NCBI GenBank assembly: GCA_023101725.1
Contig: JALJCO010012682.1
Location: 1,364,001 to 1,428,000 of the forward strand
DNA from: Atherinomorus stipes
Taxonomy: Eukaryota; Chordata; Actinopteri; Atheriniformes; Atherinidae
Reading direction: 5' to 3'
Length of the DNA stretch: 64,000 bases
Below, piece after piece: positions 11,421-23,246 of the stretch (its first letter is position 1; every line of letters starts with the position of its first letter). The translations under genes were made by a program, and so were the position numbers. The notes beneath the pieces are model-generated. The model searched no databases and was not told the DNA's origin. It saw only the letters and a list, made by a program, of their open reading frames with translations.

Positions 11421-11657
11421 CCTTGCTTTCAGCCAACAGCTCCTCTGTCATGAGTCCATCCTGCCGATTCCCCAGGACGAAGGCCAGGAAGGACAAGATG
11501 AGGGCGTCCAGGATGCCCATGATTGCCAAGATGTAAGCCCAGCGCATCGAGCAGGCCCCCAGGCTGTATTTGTCTGTCTTCTGTCCGCACATCAGCCGGA
11601 CCTCGTCGCTATCCCAGCCGTCAGGGTAGATCATACAGCCCAGCACCAGACACACGC
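11421..11657 (-). CDS. lhfpl3: LHFPL tetraspan subfamily member 3, exon 2
   Basis: This exon encodes residues 143-221. It holds the end of the third membrane segment (GVCLVLGCM), the second extracellular loop with [10 protein letters not shown] and [14 protein letters not shown], and the fourth membrane segment (about 183-204, ending FVLGNRQD). LHFPL proteins are four-pass membrane proteins; relatives act as partners of GABA-A receptors and hair-cell channels, while the role of LHFPL3 is poorly known. The acceptor is a pyrimidine-rich CCCACTTTAG at 11658 and the donor is AAGG|GTGAGA at 11421. The exon is 237 bp, phase 1 at both ends. The single base left over, followed by a T-initial exon, would give Val, which suits the family C-terminus as I remember it. 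Unspliced, the frame continues 26 residues to a stop at 11341. WDSDEV, TDKY and [10 protein letters not shown] favour LHFPL3 over LHFPL4. Confidence 0.9.
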
Positions 11658-14043
11658 CTAAAGTGGGAGGCAGAAGCAGGATAAATGAGTAAATAAATGA
11701 TATGTGGTTTCATCAGGGGAGTAAAGAGTGAAGAAGGAAGGAGAAAAAAACTATATAAGCAAAGCAAGAATATAGAATTAGAGGATAAAAAGGCAACGAA
11801 ACTGATGAAGGAAAGATTAATTAGACTTAGTGGAAATCTGAGAGCTGAAGGGGAGAAATGATCATCTACTAACGCTTAAAAAAATCTTTGATGCTATTCT
11901 CTGTAGGTTCTGCTGTGTTTACATGTTGTTGCATTCATTATACTAATTTTCATCCCCACCCGTTGGCAGGCAGAAGCAGTGTGTGCCACTGAGGAAAAAA
12001 AAAACAGCAGCATCAGTCACACCCAAATACAAGAGCATAGAAATAGTGCACCAATGTCTCTGATCACATTAAACACCTTCAAAGGCAGCCTGGGATTGTC
12101 TTGCATTCAGTTCAATAGTTTTACATCTTTACTTTGTGGACTTTTCATGACTTCTCCCCCTCTCTGATTTTAAGTAATGATAATATTATCCTTTAACATG
12201 CAGCTCCTCGTTCTTGGTGTTTGCACAAAGACTCATTTTCAATATAGCTCTTGCTCATCCTCAGTTTATAAAAAGTTCCTCTTTGAGGCGATACTGCAGC
12301 GCGAGGAAATCGAAAGCCTTCATGCTTCTCTTTAGCTTTTTGCCCAAAGGGTAAAATTTCCTCCCATCTTTAATTTGGATGAGCTTCTTCTCTGAGGTGG
12401 TGCTGCAGCAGAACAGCAGAAGACCCGGAAAAGAAGCTGACTGCACATTTATGTGGAGCGCATTGCACATGAATAATAAAACAGACCCCCTGCTTCTTTA
12501 TCCCCCTAAAACACTGAGTTGCTTTCAGTGTTTCCTCCATGAATGTTGTTTGTTTGCATGTTACGGTTTGGGCTGTTTAACATTATTCTAGTTTGCTACC
12601 CGTGTAATCTGGATGCTGCACGCACATTTAAATAAAAATTCATGTGTCACGCTCATTTGCAGCCCCTCTCAGGTTCCTCTGTGCTCTTACAATTAAAGTG
12701 AGAACATCATGCTCTCTTTCTCACAAACTACCCTCATGAATGCCTCACAGCACACAAACACTGCAGTTTGTTAGTAATACTGCAGTCTTTAATGCTCCTG
12801 AAATACATGAATAATTAAGAGATGTTTCAGTGGGAGAAAGTGAGTAAGACAGAAATTACAGGGCCATACTATGCATGCTACAGTCATAAAGCAGATCTCA
12901 CAGAAAGCTGAGCAGCACCTAATGTAGACTGCTCTTCTGTCTTGGCCTGGAATCTAAGTGTCATGGCTAATTCATAAGCACCAAGTGCTTCAGAGAGCTG
13001 TGATATCCAGCTTGAGGAGTTGGAGAGCTGCAACAAACTCCAGCTTCAGCCAATTTAATGACATTTACAGGAATAGAATAGACGACATGATTAAGCAAGA
13101 GAAATCAGTGTCAAAAACTTAACACAATTGGAGTCGCAGAAGAGTTGTATGAGGGGCTAGTTTTATGAATGAACAGAACTTGGCTTTTGAAGTCTCCAGG
13201 CAGCCCCGGTGAATCACAAGTCAAGGCTTTTTCATACAAGAGAGACTCAACTCAGCCATGCCAGGTCATGACAGAAGCTCACAAGGACCTGTGCCATTCA
13301 TCCCATCCACACGCTATGCTGTAGCATCACTGTCTGTCAAGCATGCCTCCAGAGTCTGGTTTGTGAATCATCAACAGAGTGAGTGTCACTGAGGCGGGCG
13401 TGTGCATTGTGACTCGAGACACGACCGTTGTTAAGCACAGCAGATGAGGAAGTGGTCCACCTCCACCTCTGGCACCAGAAACCAAAGAGTTTAACAGTAG
13501 AAGTGCTGCTTAACAACTGATTTACTCAAAGGTTATTGATTTTATTTGTCCAAGAGTTTGTCTGACAAACAGCTTATCAGATACGTCTGAGGAGGAGTTT
13601 GATGCTTTCAGTGCAGAAGACTAAAGCTCCACTGCACTCTGGGCTTTGAATTTTACCTTTGCAAACACAATGATGCAAGCATCACCTTTTATAGACATTG
13701 TTTTGTCTACACTTTTCATATAAATGACATCAGCAGACAAACTATCGTAGTGAGTGAAGTCCACTATGTTTTAATATGTTTTATTTTAATAATGTCTTCT
13801 TCTCCAAAATCTGCCCAGATACTGACAATAATTACCTTCATGCGCAGCCTCTAGTGGTTGGTAAAGCAACTTCATTGTATGTGAAAGGTTAAAACAGCAT
13901 CTGTGGCAGTGTCAGATGTTGTTACACCCCACAGTCAACAAGGAAAATGACTAAATTTCATGCTTTTGTACTTGAACTGATTTTACGCACCACCCATATC
14001 GGTGGTCCACAGATCTCCCTCGTATTAATAGTATGACAGATCG

Positions 14044-14111
14044 ATCCATCCATCCATCCATCCATCCATCCATCCATCCATCCATCCATCCATCCATCCA
14101 TCCATCCATCC
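14044..14111. repeat. (ATCC)n tetranucleotide microsatellite
   Basis: About 17 uninterrupted ATCC units. Read on the other strand it makes the artefactual peptide repeat DGWM. Confidence 0.95.
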
Positions 14112-14157
14112 CCATTTTTTTCAGAAGCTACCAGGAAGTGTAACCAGGAAGTGAAAG

Positions 14158-14259
14158 CAATGGCGGAGTCAGAAATTTTCCACTGGGGTGGCCAGGGAGC
14201 GACCATTACTCACATAGGGGTGGCCATAACTAGATACCTCAGAGTGCATGTATATATAC

Positions 14260-14336
<77 letters not shown>

Positions 14337-14660
14337 GACATATATATATATATATAAATATATATATATGTCATATATACATCCACCTGTATGCGGGAGC
14401 TAGTGTCTAAAATAAGAAGGAAAAGTGGTTTGGAAGCAGTTTTGGGTCTTCCTTGTGAAGCAGAATTTTTATTTCCCCAATTGCAATATCTCAGCAAGAA
14501 AAGCTTAAAAGTGGGATTTTCAACTTCTGCATGTCTGATCTTAAAAATTCCAACTGTATAGGGTAGCTAGTGTCTAAAATAAGAGGGAGAAGTAACTGTA
14601 ACTGTATGAGTCTTGCCCGGTTAAAGCGTGGGGGTGGCCAAACCTGTAGCTCCGCCCCTG
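14158..14660. mobile_element. Degraded hAT-like element carrying a TA repeat
   Basis: The left end CAATGGCGGAGTCAG pairs with the reverse-complemented right end CAGGGGCGGAGCTAC, and both ends carry GGGTGGCCA motifs. The candidate 8-bp flanks (AGTGAAAG and GGTGAGAA) match at only five positions. Inside, AGCTAGTGTCTAAAATAAGA occurs at about 14399 and, nearly identically, at about 14566. There is no transposase. Confidence 0.5.
14249..14380. repeat. (TA)n-rich palindromic tract
   Basis: An almost pure TA repeat broken by short TGTCATA/TATGACA steps. It can fold on itself and its length is probably variable or imprecise in the assembly. Confidence 0.9.
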
Positions 14661-17600
14661 GGTGAGAAGCGTTTCAGTAAGGGTTGTTGTGCTGCTGATG
14701 GAGAGTATGCTGTTCTCATTTAGACAAATGATTAAAAGAGCTGCTTTTAGCTGTGATGGATCTTTCCTGTGCCCAGACTTTAACTTTTGTAAAGCAGTGT
14801 CTGATCATGTTGACAGAGAACAGGACAAAAGGCAGACAACATCCAAAGAAGAGCTTTGAATGCCTTTCAATAAATTTAGAGACCTATTCTCAAAGAATAT
14901 AAAACCTAAAAAAGAATGAATTCTTAAGATAGTTTAGGCTGTGTTGAAGAATAAAGATGGACACAGGAAGTTGCCCAAACGGCTTTTGTACTGTATGAAT
15001 CATTGCACCTATTTTTGCTTTCCTGGCAACATCTAAAGGAATGAGGCACAGTATTTGTTTAATCTAACATTAGGTCTAGATACTTCACCTCAGAAACTTG
15101 TCTGATGATTCTTCATTTTCATAAACTGAAGTTTTTCTTGTATTTGAAGAAAATCATATGGAAATGGCTTTTCTTCCTTTCCTTGACCTGTGATGAATTA
15201 ATGCTGTAACTGCCAGTCCTTGTACATCTGGAGACCAGCACCTGAGCATGAGTCAGAAAGGTAACCTAAATACATTATATTTTCTGAAATATGAGTACAA
15301 CTGTAGATTTCTGTTTTCTTCTGTTGGACAGATTTTTATTCCCCCTGAGATAGTGATGACATACTGTTCAAGGTTCAAAAGATATACGGTTCGGGGTTAT
15401 TTTAGATGCTGTAGATGCAGGATTTATTGACACACTGTGTGACTATGCTGGCAAATAAGTATTCTCAGTTGAATTTCTTACCTCTTGTCAGAATCCAGAT
15501 GATTAAATCTGAATTTATTATAACAGCTATCATGTAATCAGAAAGCAATAAAACATTTCTTTCAGTCACTGATGTTGCTTTAAGGAAGAACAAGGCAAAT
15601 TTGAAATGTGATGTGGAGTAAAACCCGCATGGGCCGAACAAGACTTGAGGTGCTTTCATGTGTAGTCTTGCTCCATTTTGCAAAGTTTAATGATATTCTG
15701 CTTTTGTGTTATTGTGTAATCCTGTTGAGAAGCAAACAAAAAATGGGAGCAAATAACACACATCCACTTCTTTTTCCAAACATGATGACAGGATATAATC
15801 TGACATCCATCATGTGATGGAAAGAAAAATGTTTAACTAGCTGACTTATATGGTGTTTGGTTGTACTTTTATTAGGAATTTGAGCAATAATTATTGAGCA
15901 TTGACATCAGTATCAACTTTTTTTTTTTTTTTTTGTACCTTGGACCAAGAAATATTCTTTCCCCATGGGCTTTACTGTGTATATTATGGGTTTTTATGTA
16001 AAGCTTCTCTCTATAGTGATAGTGCAATAGACCACGTAATGTTTGATATTTAGAGAGTCACTGCACATCTCTGCTCACTCTCATTCATGATGCATTTACT
16101 AAGGTAACACAAGCTTTTCCAGATCCTTCTGGGTGTCTCCCGCATGCCTTCAGCTCGGTTGAATGCAGTCATGAATATTACATTGAGGCTTAGGAGAGGA
16201 GTGAAGAGGCTCTTAAAGCTCTTGGAGCAGGTTACAGAAAAAGGCTGCAGGAAAATGACAAATGCTGACATCATCAGGGCAAAGAGACCAAAAGAAAACA
16301 AGAGGTACATGAGCGCTGAGTTATCTGTCACAGTCACCACTAAACACTATCCTCTCCAATGCTTGTCTCTGCAGATAAACATCTCTGAGGGATGCAGTGG
16401 CCAGGATTATACTAACAGAGGGTGTCGCATATGTCGCTCTTGTTTCCAGAAACAGCTTGTAGTGAGAGGAAGTGCACATGTCCTTTTCATACACTGTAAC
16501 AGGAAGTCCACTAATCTGTCATCAGTCAATGCAAAACATGCAGACTCATTTCAGATTTGTTAAAAGATTATAAAAAAAGCATCATTCTGTGTACATATAT
16601 GTCAAGAGCAGCCAGAGAAGAAAGAGGGTTCCATGCTTTATTCAGAAGCCTTCAGTTAATCTAGTAATGTAGGAAAACCATCGGGACATTCCTGTGCAAG
16701 CATACCACACTGAAAAAGCACAAGTGAATCCATCCTTGTCCAATTTTCTATTTTTTTTCCTTGGTTTGTATCAAGTCTTGTATAATTTTGGCAGCTTCCC
16801 TTGGGCCGTCCTCATGCTGATATATTCCTCTTCTTTTGCCTCATTATTATTTTCCCAAGCTTGATTGTGCAAGTAGCTCACTGTCTATGGGATCATTAAG
16901 AAGGAAGGCCATGGTGGATGATTAGTGGCAGAGCAGGCTCCTTTTTTGTGTTATCTGTGCATCTGCACCTCCCTTCTCCTGCTTGCAATCTGGAAATGGG
17001 TTGCATTCTAACATTGTGAAGGATGTTAGAGTTCCTAACGTGTACGAGGAGGAGAAAGGACCGAGGATTGTTGCCAGATGAGCGATAAACAGTGCATTGT
17101 AATCATACATATGCACATTGAAACAGTTTGATTTTGCAGCTGTGTCAAATCATTTTAAATTTATGTCAATAACAGCTCTGATTTAAGTACATATCATTTG
17201 ATTTAAGCTCACCGCTTCTCTCCATGTTGTCCTTTCCCCCTCTGCTCACATCAATAGGGACGATATGAGGAGAGGAGTCAGGAATAAAATGTAGGAAATT
17301 GGTATGTGCAATAAGGGGGCATAGATCACCTCCTAATTACTGCTTCAGCTGTGTGTCAACTTATATCTAATTGGCCACAGAGCTTTCTCTGTCCAATAGA
17401 GAGAAGCAGCTTACAGGTTCAAAACAGGGACGGTGTGGCGTTTATAGACAGTTTTATTACTGTGATTTTTTTATTTCTTTTTGGAACATGAGCTCAGGAA
17501 CAGTCAGAAATTGAGACTCCAACTTTGTGACTTCTGAGACACATTGTAAGAGAAGCTCTTCTACTTGTTAGCTTAGAAATAATGCACTACATTTGTAGTA

Positions 17601-17881
17601 ATGTGCTTTTGAATTAATTCACATTTGGGGTTTGCTCACCTCAACACAATAATACATTGGTACATTTATTTGATTCTCCCTGAAAACATACTGGAGAGTG
17701 GCAGTGGAAAAACTGGCTAATTCAAGATGCAAATCAAATAAAAAACAAAGACACTTTCAAACAGTGGTGGCTTTTATCAACAACAGTGATGGGCCAGTTT
17801 CCCTGCAGACTGGAAATGTGTTTAATATTCATCCCAATCCTTCTTTTTGATGTTGGTATCATTCAGTGTCACTGTATCTAT

Positions 17882-18769
17882 TAGGGGTGTGCAGAGCAAC
17901 CATTATTTGTATCTGGATTTATATTTGTTGAGTGGGGAAAAGTATTTGCATTTATATTTGTATTTGAGTAAAATTATTGTTTCTTTATTCCAGAAAAAAA
18001 ATCAAAAAGACGTTAAAATGTGGGGGATGAAAGGCAACAAAGGGTCCAAACTGAATCAGGAATTCAACCTGGACTGGCACTAAAAACAAAAAGATCACAC
18101 ATGAGGCAGCTGCTCTATGCTGAGCTAAACACACAACTGCTAAACTCAACCTTTCGCTCAGCGACCCTTCTCTGTTGCTGTGGGCAGCCTGTGTCGGTCA
18201 CACACTGCAAAAACTCAAATCATGCCAAGGATATATTTCCTCAGTTCTCGTCAAAATATCTAATCACACTCAAAATAAGACAAAATTACATAAAGAGAAA
18301 AGTTTTAGTAAGATATAAGATATTGTTTTAAGGCAATGCATCTTATTTCAAGAAATCTTATCAAGAACATTTTGTTTGCTCCATTGGCAGAATTGTTTTG
18401 CTTATTACAAGCAAAAAAAAATTTGGCCACTCTTAAAATAAGTAAAATAATATATTGTAATAAGCAAAAAAATTCTGCGAGTGGAACAAGTAATTTTGTT
18501 TTGAGTGTGATGAGATATTTTGACTAGAAATTAGAAAAATATACTTGGTAAAATTTGAGTTTTTTCATTGCACTCTACTCCTGAACGTCATTCGGGACTC
18601 ATTCGGGCATACACTACGGTCTTATGAGGAAACACAGCTTTTTGATATAATGTTTTTCTTGTTCCCGAATACAAACATTTTTGGAAATATTTCTTAGAAA
18701 TAAGCATTAATAAAAAACATGTTATTTGTGTCTTTCCGAATACCGTATCCGGGTTTGGCTCCCCTCCTA
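17882..18769. mobile_element. hAT-type element, 888 bp, with exact 8-bp duplication
   Basis: The left end TAGGGGTGTGCAGAGC pairs imperfectly with the reverse-complemented right end TAGGAGGGGAGCC. GTATCTAT flanks both sides exactly (17874-17881 and 18770-18777), which fits hAT insertion. Internal TTTGTATC and GATACGG motifs form subterminal repeats. It has no transposase frame and contains a second MITE. Confidence 0.75.
18203..18574. mobile_element. MITE with long inverted arms nested in the hAT element
   Basis: The left arm begins CACTGCAAAAACTCAAAT, and about 75 bases of it match the reverse complement of the right arm, which ends AAATTTGAGTTTTTTCATTG. Shared blocks include GTCAAAATATCT and ATCACACTCAAAA. 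The exact ends and the target duplication are unclear. Confidence 0.55.
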
Positions 18770-18939
18770 GTATCTATCACTTCTGCCTGCTTTTAGCTTG
18801 ATGCAACCTTTGTTAGCCATCACCAGTTTACCAGTGAGGAACTGGAAGTTGCTCAGGATCTTGGTTCTGTCCATTTTCTACCATCCGTCCAGCCAAAACT
18901 TGGTACAGATGTTCCTATTTTAGCCACCTGGCTTCCGGT

Positions 18940-19442
18940 ATTTCTCTTTATGTATGCTGCACCTGCCTGCATGTTTCACCCTACTCGGAGTGCTGGGCCT
19001 ACCCAGAGGCCTATTTGCACAACCTGCATAGGGCCCGTCTGGTGTGGTACACGTTTAGTACTCTTGTGTACAGTGCCTTATGTACTGTCAGACCAGCTTT
19101 CTCTAACCAGCAACTCTCCTTCTCAAGGTCAGCCACTTCTATGATCTGTCAGCGGTGCATGCCATCCAGGAGTTTATCCCTCTTTGATGGTTTCACCTTG
19201 ACTTGAAGCTTTCATTCAGTAGTTCATCCCTCTGAGCCATTTTCCAGCTTTACGCCTGGATCTTTGTTTCATTCTAGATGGTGACTCTGACACCCACCAT
19301 CCCTCTACTTAGTGCAGAGTCTGGAGGTGTCGGAGCTGCATTCTGAGGAGCTTTCTAGTTTTGGCTTCCACCTTCCTCTTCAGCCAGACTTTTATATCAG
19401 TGGGGTATCTGATGACTGGCAGGGCATATGTGTTAGGATTTT
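18940..19442 (-). pseudogene. Non-LTR retrotransposon reverse-transcriptase tail, decayed
   Basis: Read on the minus strand from 19442, the translation gives NTYALPVIRYPTDI and then KVEAKTRKLL. Further on, with frame changes and stops, come YHTR (about 19041-19052) and the zinc-knuckle-like CRLCK (about 19011-19028). This order matches the C-terminal part of a LINE polyprotein widespread in fish. Several stops and frameshifts make it non-functional. The family assignment is from recall of the motif order. Confidence 0.6.
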
Positions 19443-19554
19443 GTTCTTCCAATTAAAATGACTCTTCAGAACCTGCTTTACTCTTTGTAAGTCCTTGGTT
19501 GTGGTTACCTTTTGGTTGTCATTAGCCTTTGGTATCAAGAGGGTGAAAATCACT

Positions 19555-20722
19555 TCTCAAAATGGGGGGAAATCCCCCCTAAAATTTCAACAAGGGGGGG
19601 GAATTATATTGGGGGGGGGAATAAGGAGGGTGTATAACAAAAGTATAAAGCTAACCCCAGAAAAAAAAGATAAAAAAGAATAATTAATTGTTTTTTTTCT
19701 TCATTATTTTTATTTTTAATCTCTTTTTTTTTTTCGGTCTAATTAACAGCCAACATCAGTAATATAAAAAATAAAAAAAAGAAATATTGTGAAATAAGAA
19801 GTTTAAATATCAAAAGATAAATAATAAAGTTTTTTTCTGTTCTATCTTTTTTTTTCTCTCTTCTAAATAATATCATGTGATAAAAAAAAAATTAGTAAAA
19901 GGAGGTGGTAAGGGAGGAAAGAGTCATGAAGTGTAGGAAAAAAAAAGAAAAAAAATTAATGAATATAATAACAAATTTAAGAATACAAAAGAAAAACCAA
20001 AGAAAAGAAAAAGAAAAAAAAAAAAAAAAAAAAAAGAAAAGAAAAGAAGATGAAAAAAAAAAGAAGAAGAGAAAGAGAGAGAGGGAGAAAATGATGAAAA
20101 ATTCCTAAAATTAACTAATTCATAAAAAATATATAAAATTTAAAATATTTAATACTTTATTTAATGTATTATCAAAATGAAAAATAAAAAAAATAATATC
20201 AATATATAATAATTTTATATAATATACTTTAAATTCAATAGCTAATGGGAGAGGGTAGGGGGGTGCTAGTGCTGATACATAACATTAACATAAAGTACGT
20301 CGTGATTACGATCGGATATAAACAGACGGGAAGGTTAGTTGTGGCTGTTGGCTGGGGACCGTGGCGCTAGGGATTGGAGGATATGGGAGTAAACTAGGCC
20401 ACCAAGCGTGCCAAAGCACAGATAGACTATGTTAGTGGTGCTGATCTGATCCGTAACCACAGGAAATAGAGTTAGAAAAGATTGAAGAACGGTGACTTCG
20501 CGGAAGGGGCCAGCCAACAAGATGAATAAAGAATGAGGAGACAGAGGGGAAGAGGGGGGGGGGAGAGAGAGGCGGGGGGGGAGGCGGGGGGGAGTGGGGG
20601 GAAGATAGGCGAAGGGTGGAGCGTTTAATCAAATTACTTCATATGCTCCAGCCACGCGAACGTCGGATCCCCGATTCAAGGAGTGGGATGGGGAACTGCG
20701 CCCCCCCCACCCCCCCCCCCCA
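19555..20722. other. Homopolymer-rich anomalous segment
   Basis: Composition changes abruptly. Long A, T and G runs, with a C run at the right end, surround a central part with many CG dinucleotides and no recognisable motif. Normal-looking sequence resumes at about 20725. It could be a genuine satellite-like region, but it also looks like a gap filled with noisy reads. Frames across it, including lysine-rich ones, are not genes. Confidence 0.6.
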
Positions 20723-23246
20723 AGGTATTTGTAATTGTCCTGAACATCTATACGTTACCTTTTGGTAGTTCAACTCCTTCAGATGGGATTGTTTTGCCTC
20801 TCTTTGATATGATTTGGTCACATTTTTCCGGTTGGAATAAAATCCCACTGACCCTGAAGTAGATCAGTTAAGGTGCAGTGAGTTGATGTTTCTACGTCCT
20901 CTACATGGATGACATTTTGGGTAGAAGGTAACTGATACAACCAAATGTAATGTTTGGATAAAATGTTAATTGCTTGAGTCAAGTGAAAACAGAAATGCCA
21001 AACATTAATATATTAGTTAGTATAAGCTTTTTTTTGTATTTTCTTTCACAGTAAATTGATTGTTTTTGGGTTTCAGGCTGTCATCTTTGGAAACTGCGGG
21101 TGCATAAGAGCTGACAGTTGCATTACATAACTGCTTATTAATGATTAAAAAAGGGCTACATGACAAAATCAAGGTGCAAAAAAAGTTCCAAAATGTTAAG
21201 TACACATTGTTGCTCTCCTTGTATCCCAGTTGGATGCAAGCCAAGCAGTTTAATAAAAAAGAGAATGGCACAAAAAGCTGTTCTACATTCTTAAAGACAA
21301 AAATGTTTCATTATGTTCCGGTTCAGAAAAGCTCCAATGGTGAACAATCATCACATCCGATTCAGTATATAATCACAATTTGATCTAATCACGTTTTGAA
21401 CTGTGGATGAATTTGGAGTATTTAGAGAAAACAGGCACAGGGGGAATGTGGAAACCTTCATAGAGAGACAATTAGAAATTTGACCTTGGAACATTTTTTT
21501 TTGCAAACCACATTGATGTGCAGACGACACTTTTCTGTCAAGGGTTTGACTTTTCCGTTGAACTGCAGCTCATGCTCATTGTTCCCTTGATATTGTATCT
21601 TTAAACGTAGGTTCATAAAGTTTACCCTCATATCTTACTGGGCTTTTTCGAAGAATAACATACCTCTGGGTACAAAATTAAATCCTGATTTCTCTGTGTG
21701 CAAAGGGCTTGCAAAATACATCTTGTAATGTGTATCTACCGGCTTCATTTACTGAAGCATTACTTCATGCTACAGTAATACCCAATGCACTCCCAATCCT
21801 CTCTGCAGCAATACCTGACAGAATGCAGCTGTCAGTCTGAGCTCAGACGAGAAATTAACTGATGGCGTTATCCTACCCTTTCAGCTTTGCCCTTTCTTCA
21901 TCTCTTTCCTGCTCCCTCTGAGCTGGAGGTAAGCGATGGATGGGCTCGGAGAAAGGAGAGGCTGATTATGAGGCAAGTTGAGACAGAAATTCAGGGTGTG
22001 TTCTAAGATGCTGGTTGGTAGGAGACTGGGCCTGATCCATGCCCCAGTCCTGTATGAGGCTGCCAGCAAACACTCAACACCAGGCTAACGTCATGAGCAC
22101 CATATGCTGGAGCCCCCCGGCAGAGTTGTTCTCAGCATTTACAGTTAATGCCTTTTCAACACAAGCACACACCTTCCTCTTTCTGTCTCTCCCTCTTCCT
22201 GAGAACACTGGGATAATGCAATTGGAAAACTGGAGTGAGAAATGCATGCTGGCTAACAGCAGCTTACGTAAGAGACTGTAGGTAGGACAGATGAGGTGCA
22301 AACAGCGCTGCAGGAAAGTCTGACGGCAGACCAGCAGATGGCACAGAACAGCAAAATGGCAATGTATTTTTTTTCTTTAGAAGCATCATTGGTTTATTTT
22401 ACAAAACAGGCTGAAAATCCCATCTTAACCAAAAGAGTCTTATTGCTCTCTATAATCTCTGTGTGCCATTTGAAAGCAATGGAGGTGAGCAGAGGTCTAG
22501 GGTGACCTCCAAAGCAGCAGCTTGATTGGATTTGTGTGTCTGGTTCGCCAACAAAGAAAAATGGCCCTGTAATCTGTTTTGCTGGGACAATGCAGCGGCA
22601 TGTCTGAGTGTGTTTCCAGAGCTTCGGCTTGTCATAGATGGGGCTGCATGTTAGGCAGAAGAAAACAGTTGCGGGCATAGCATCCGTCACTCACGCATCT
22701 AAGAAGCCATGAAAACACAATCACATTTTTCCGCTCCCACATGCCTTTCTGCATCATAATTTCTCCTCTCCTCATTTAAAAAGCTGTGACCAACTTGATT
22801 ATGCATACACACATCCTAAACGGCGCTATCTTACACCGCATATGGATCTAGTTCAACCGTGCACTGTGACAGAATGACAGGATGGAGAGCTTGAATGCAG
22901 GGCACAGATGGATGTAATCCAAAAGGCAAGTTTGACTTAGTGAGGGTGGGGGTCAGGCAGAGGATATCAGTCCATGAAACAAACTATACAAGAGTTTGGC
23001 AGAGACAAAAATCCAAATGGAGAGCAAGGTTCAAAACATCCAGAAGCAAACAATGCAAGCGAGGGCAAAGCAAAAGGATGAGATTAAATCATACATTTAC
23101 AGAGGAATCACGTTGATCAAAGACTTCTAGTCGAAAAACAACAAACAGAAACAGTTGTTTCATTTTATTCGTCTCTATTTTCATATTTATTTATTCAGTT
23201 TGTTTTAAATGGGCCGTGTGTCCGGAATAAACATTGATGATGATGA
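20723..23246. other. lhfpl3: No gene seen (lhfpl3 intron)
   Basis: Apparently single-copy intron sequence. Open frames of up to about 98 codons lack splice signals and family motifs. Confidence 0.45.

Noticed and set aside
14044..14111. Tandem repeat considered as a CRISPR-like or satellite array
   Set aside because: It is a plain four-base microsatellite without spacers.
16144..16563. 139-codon plus-strand frame, with an overlapping hydrophobic minus-strand frame
   Set aside because: Both are probably chance frames: no family motif, no splice signals, and each overlaps the other on the opposite strand.
19905..20108. Lysine-rich open frame
   Set aside because: It is a translation of A-rich low-complexity DNA of doubtful sequence quality.
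22394..22690. 98-codon minus-strand frame with several cysteines
   Set aside because: The cysteine spacing matches no zinc finger I know, and there are competing frames on both strands.
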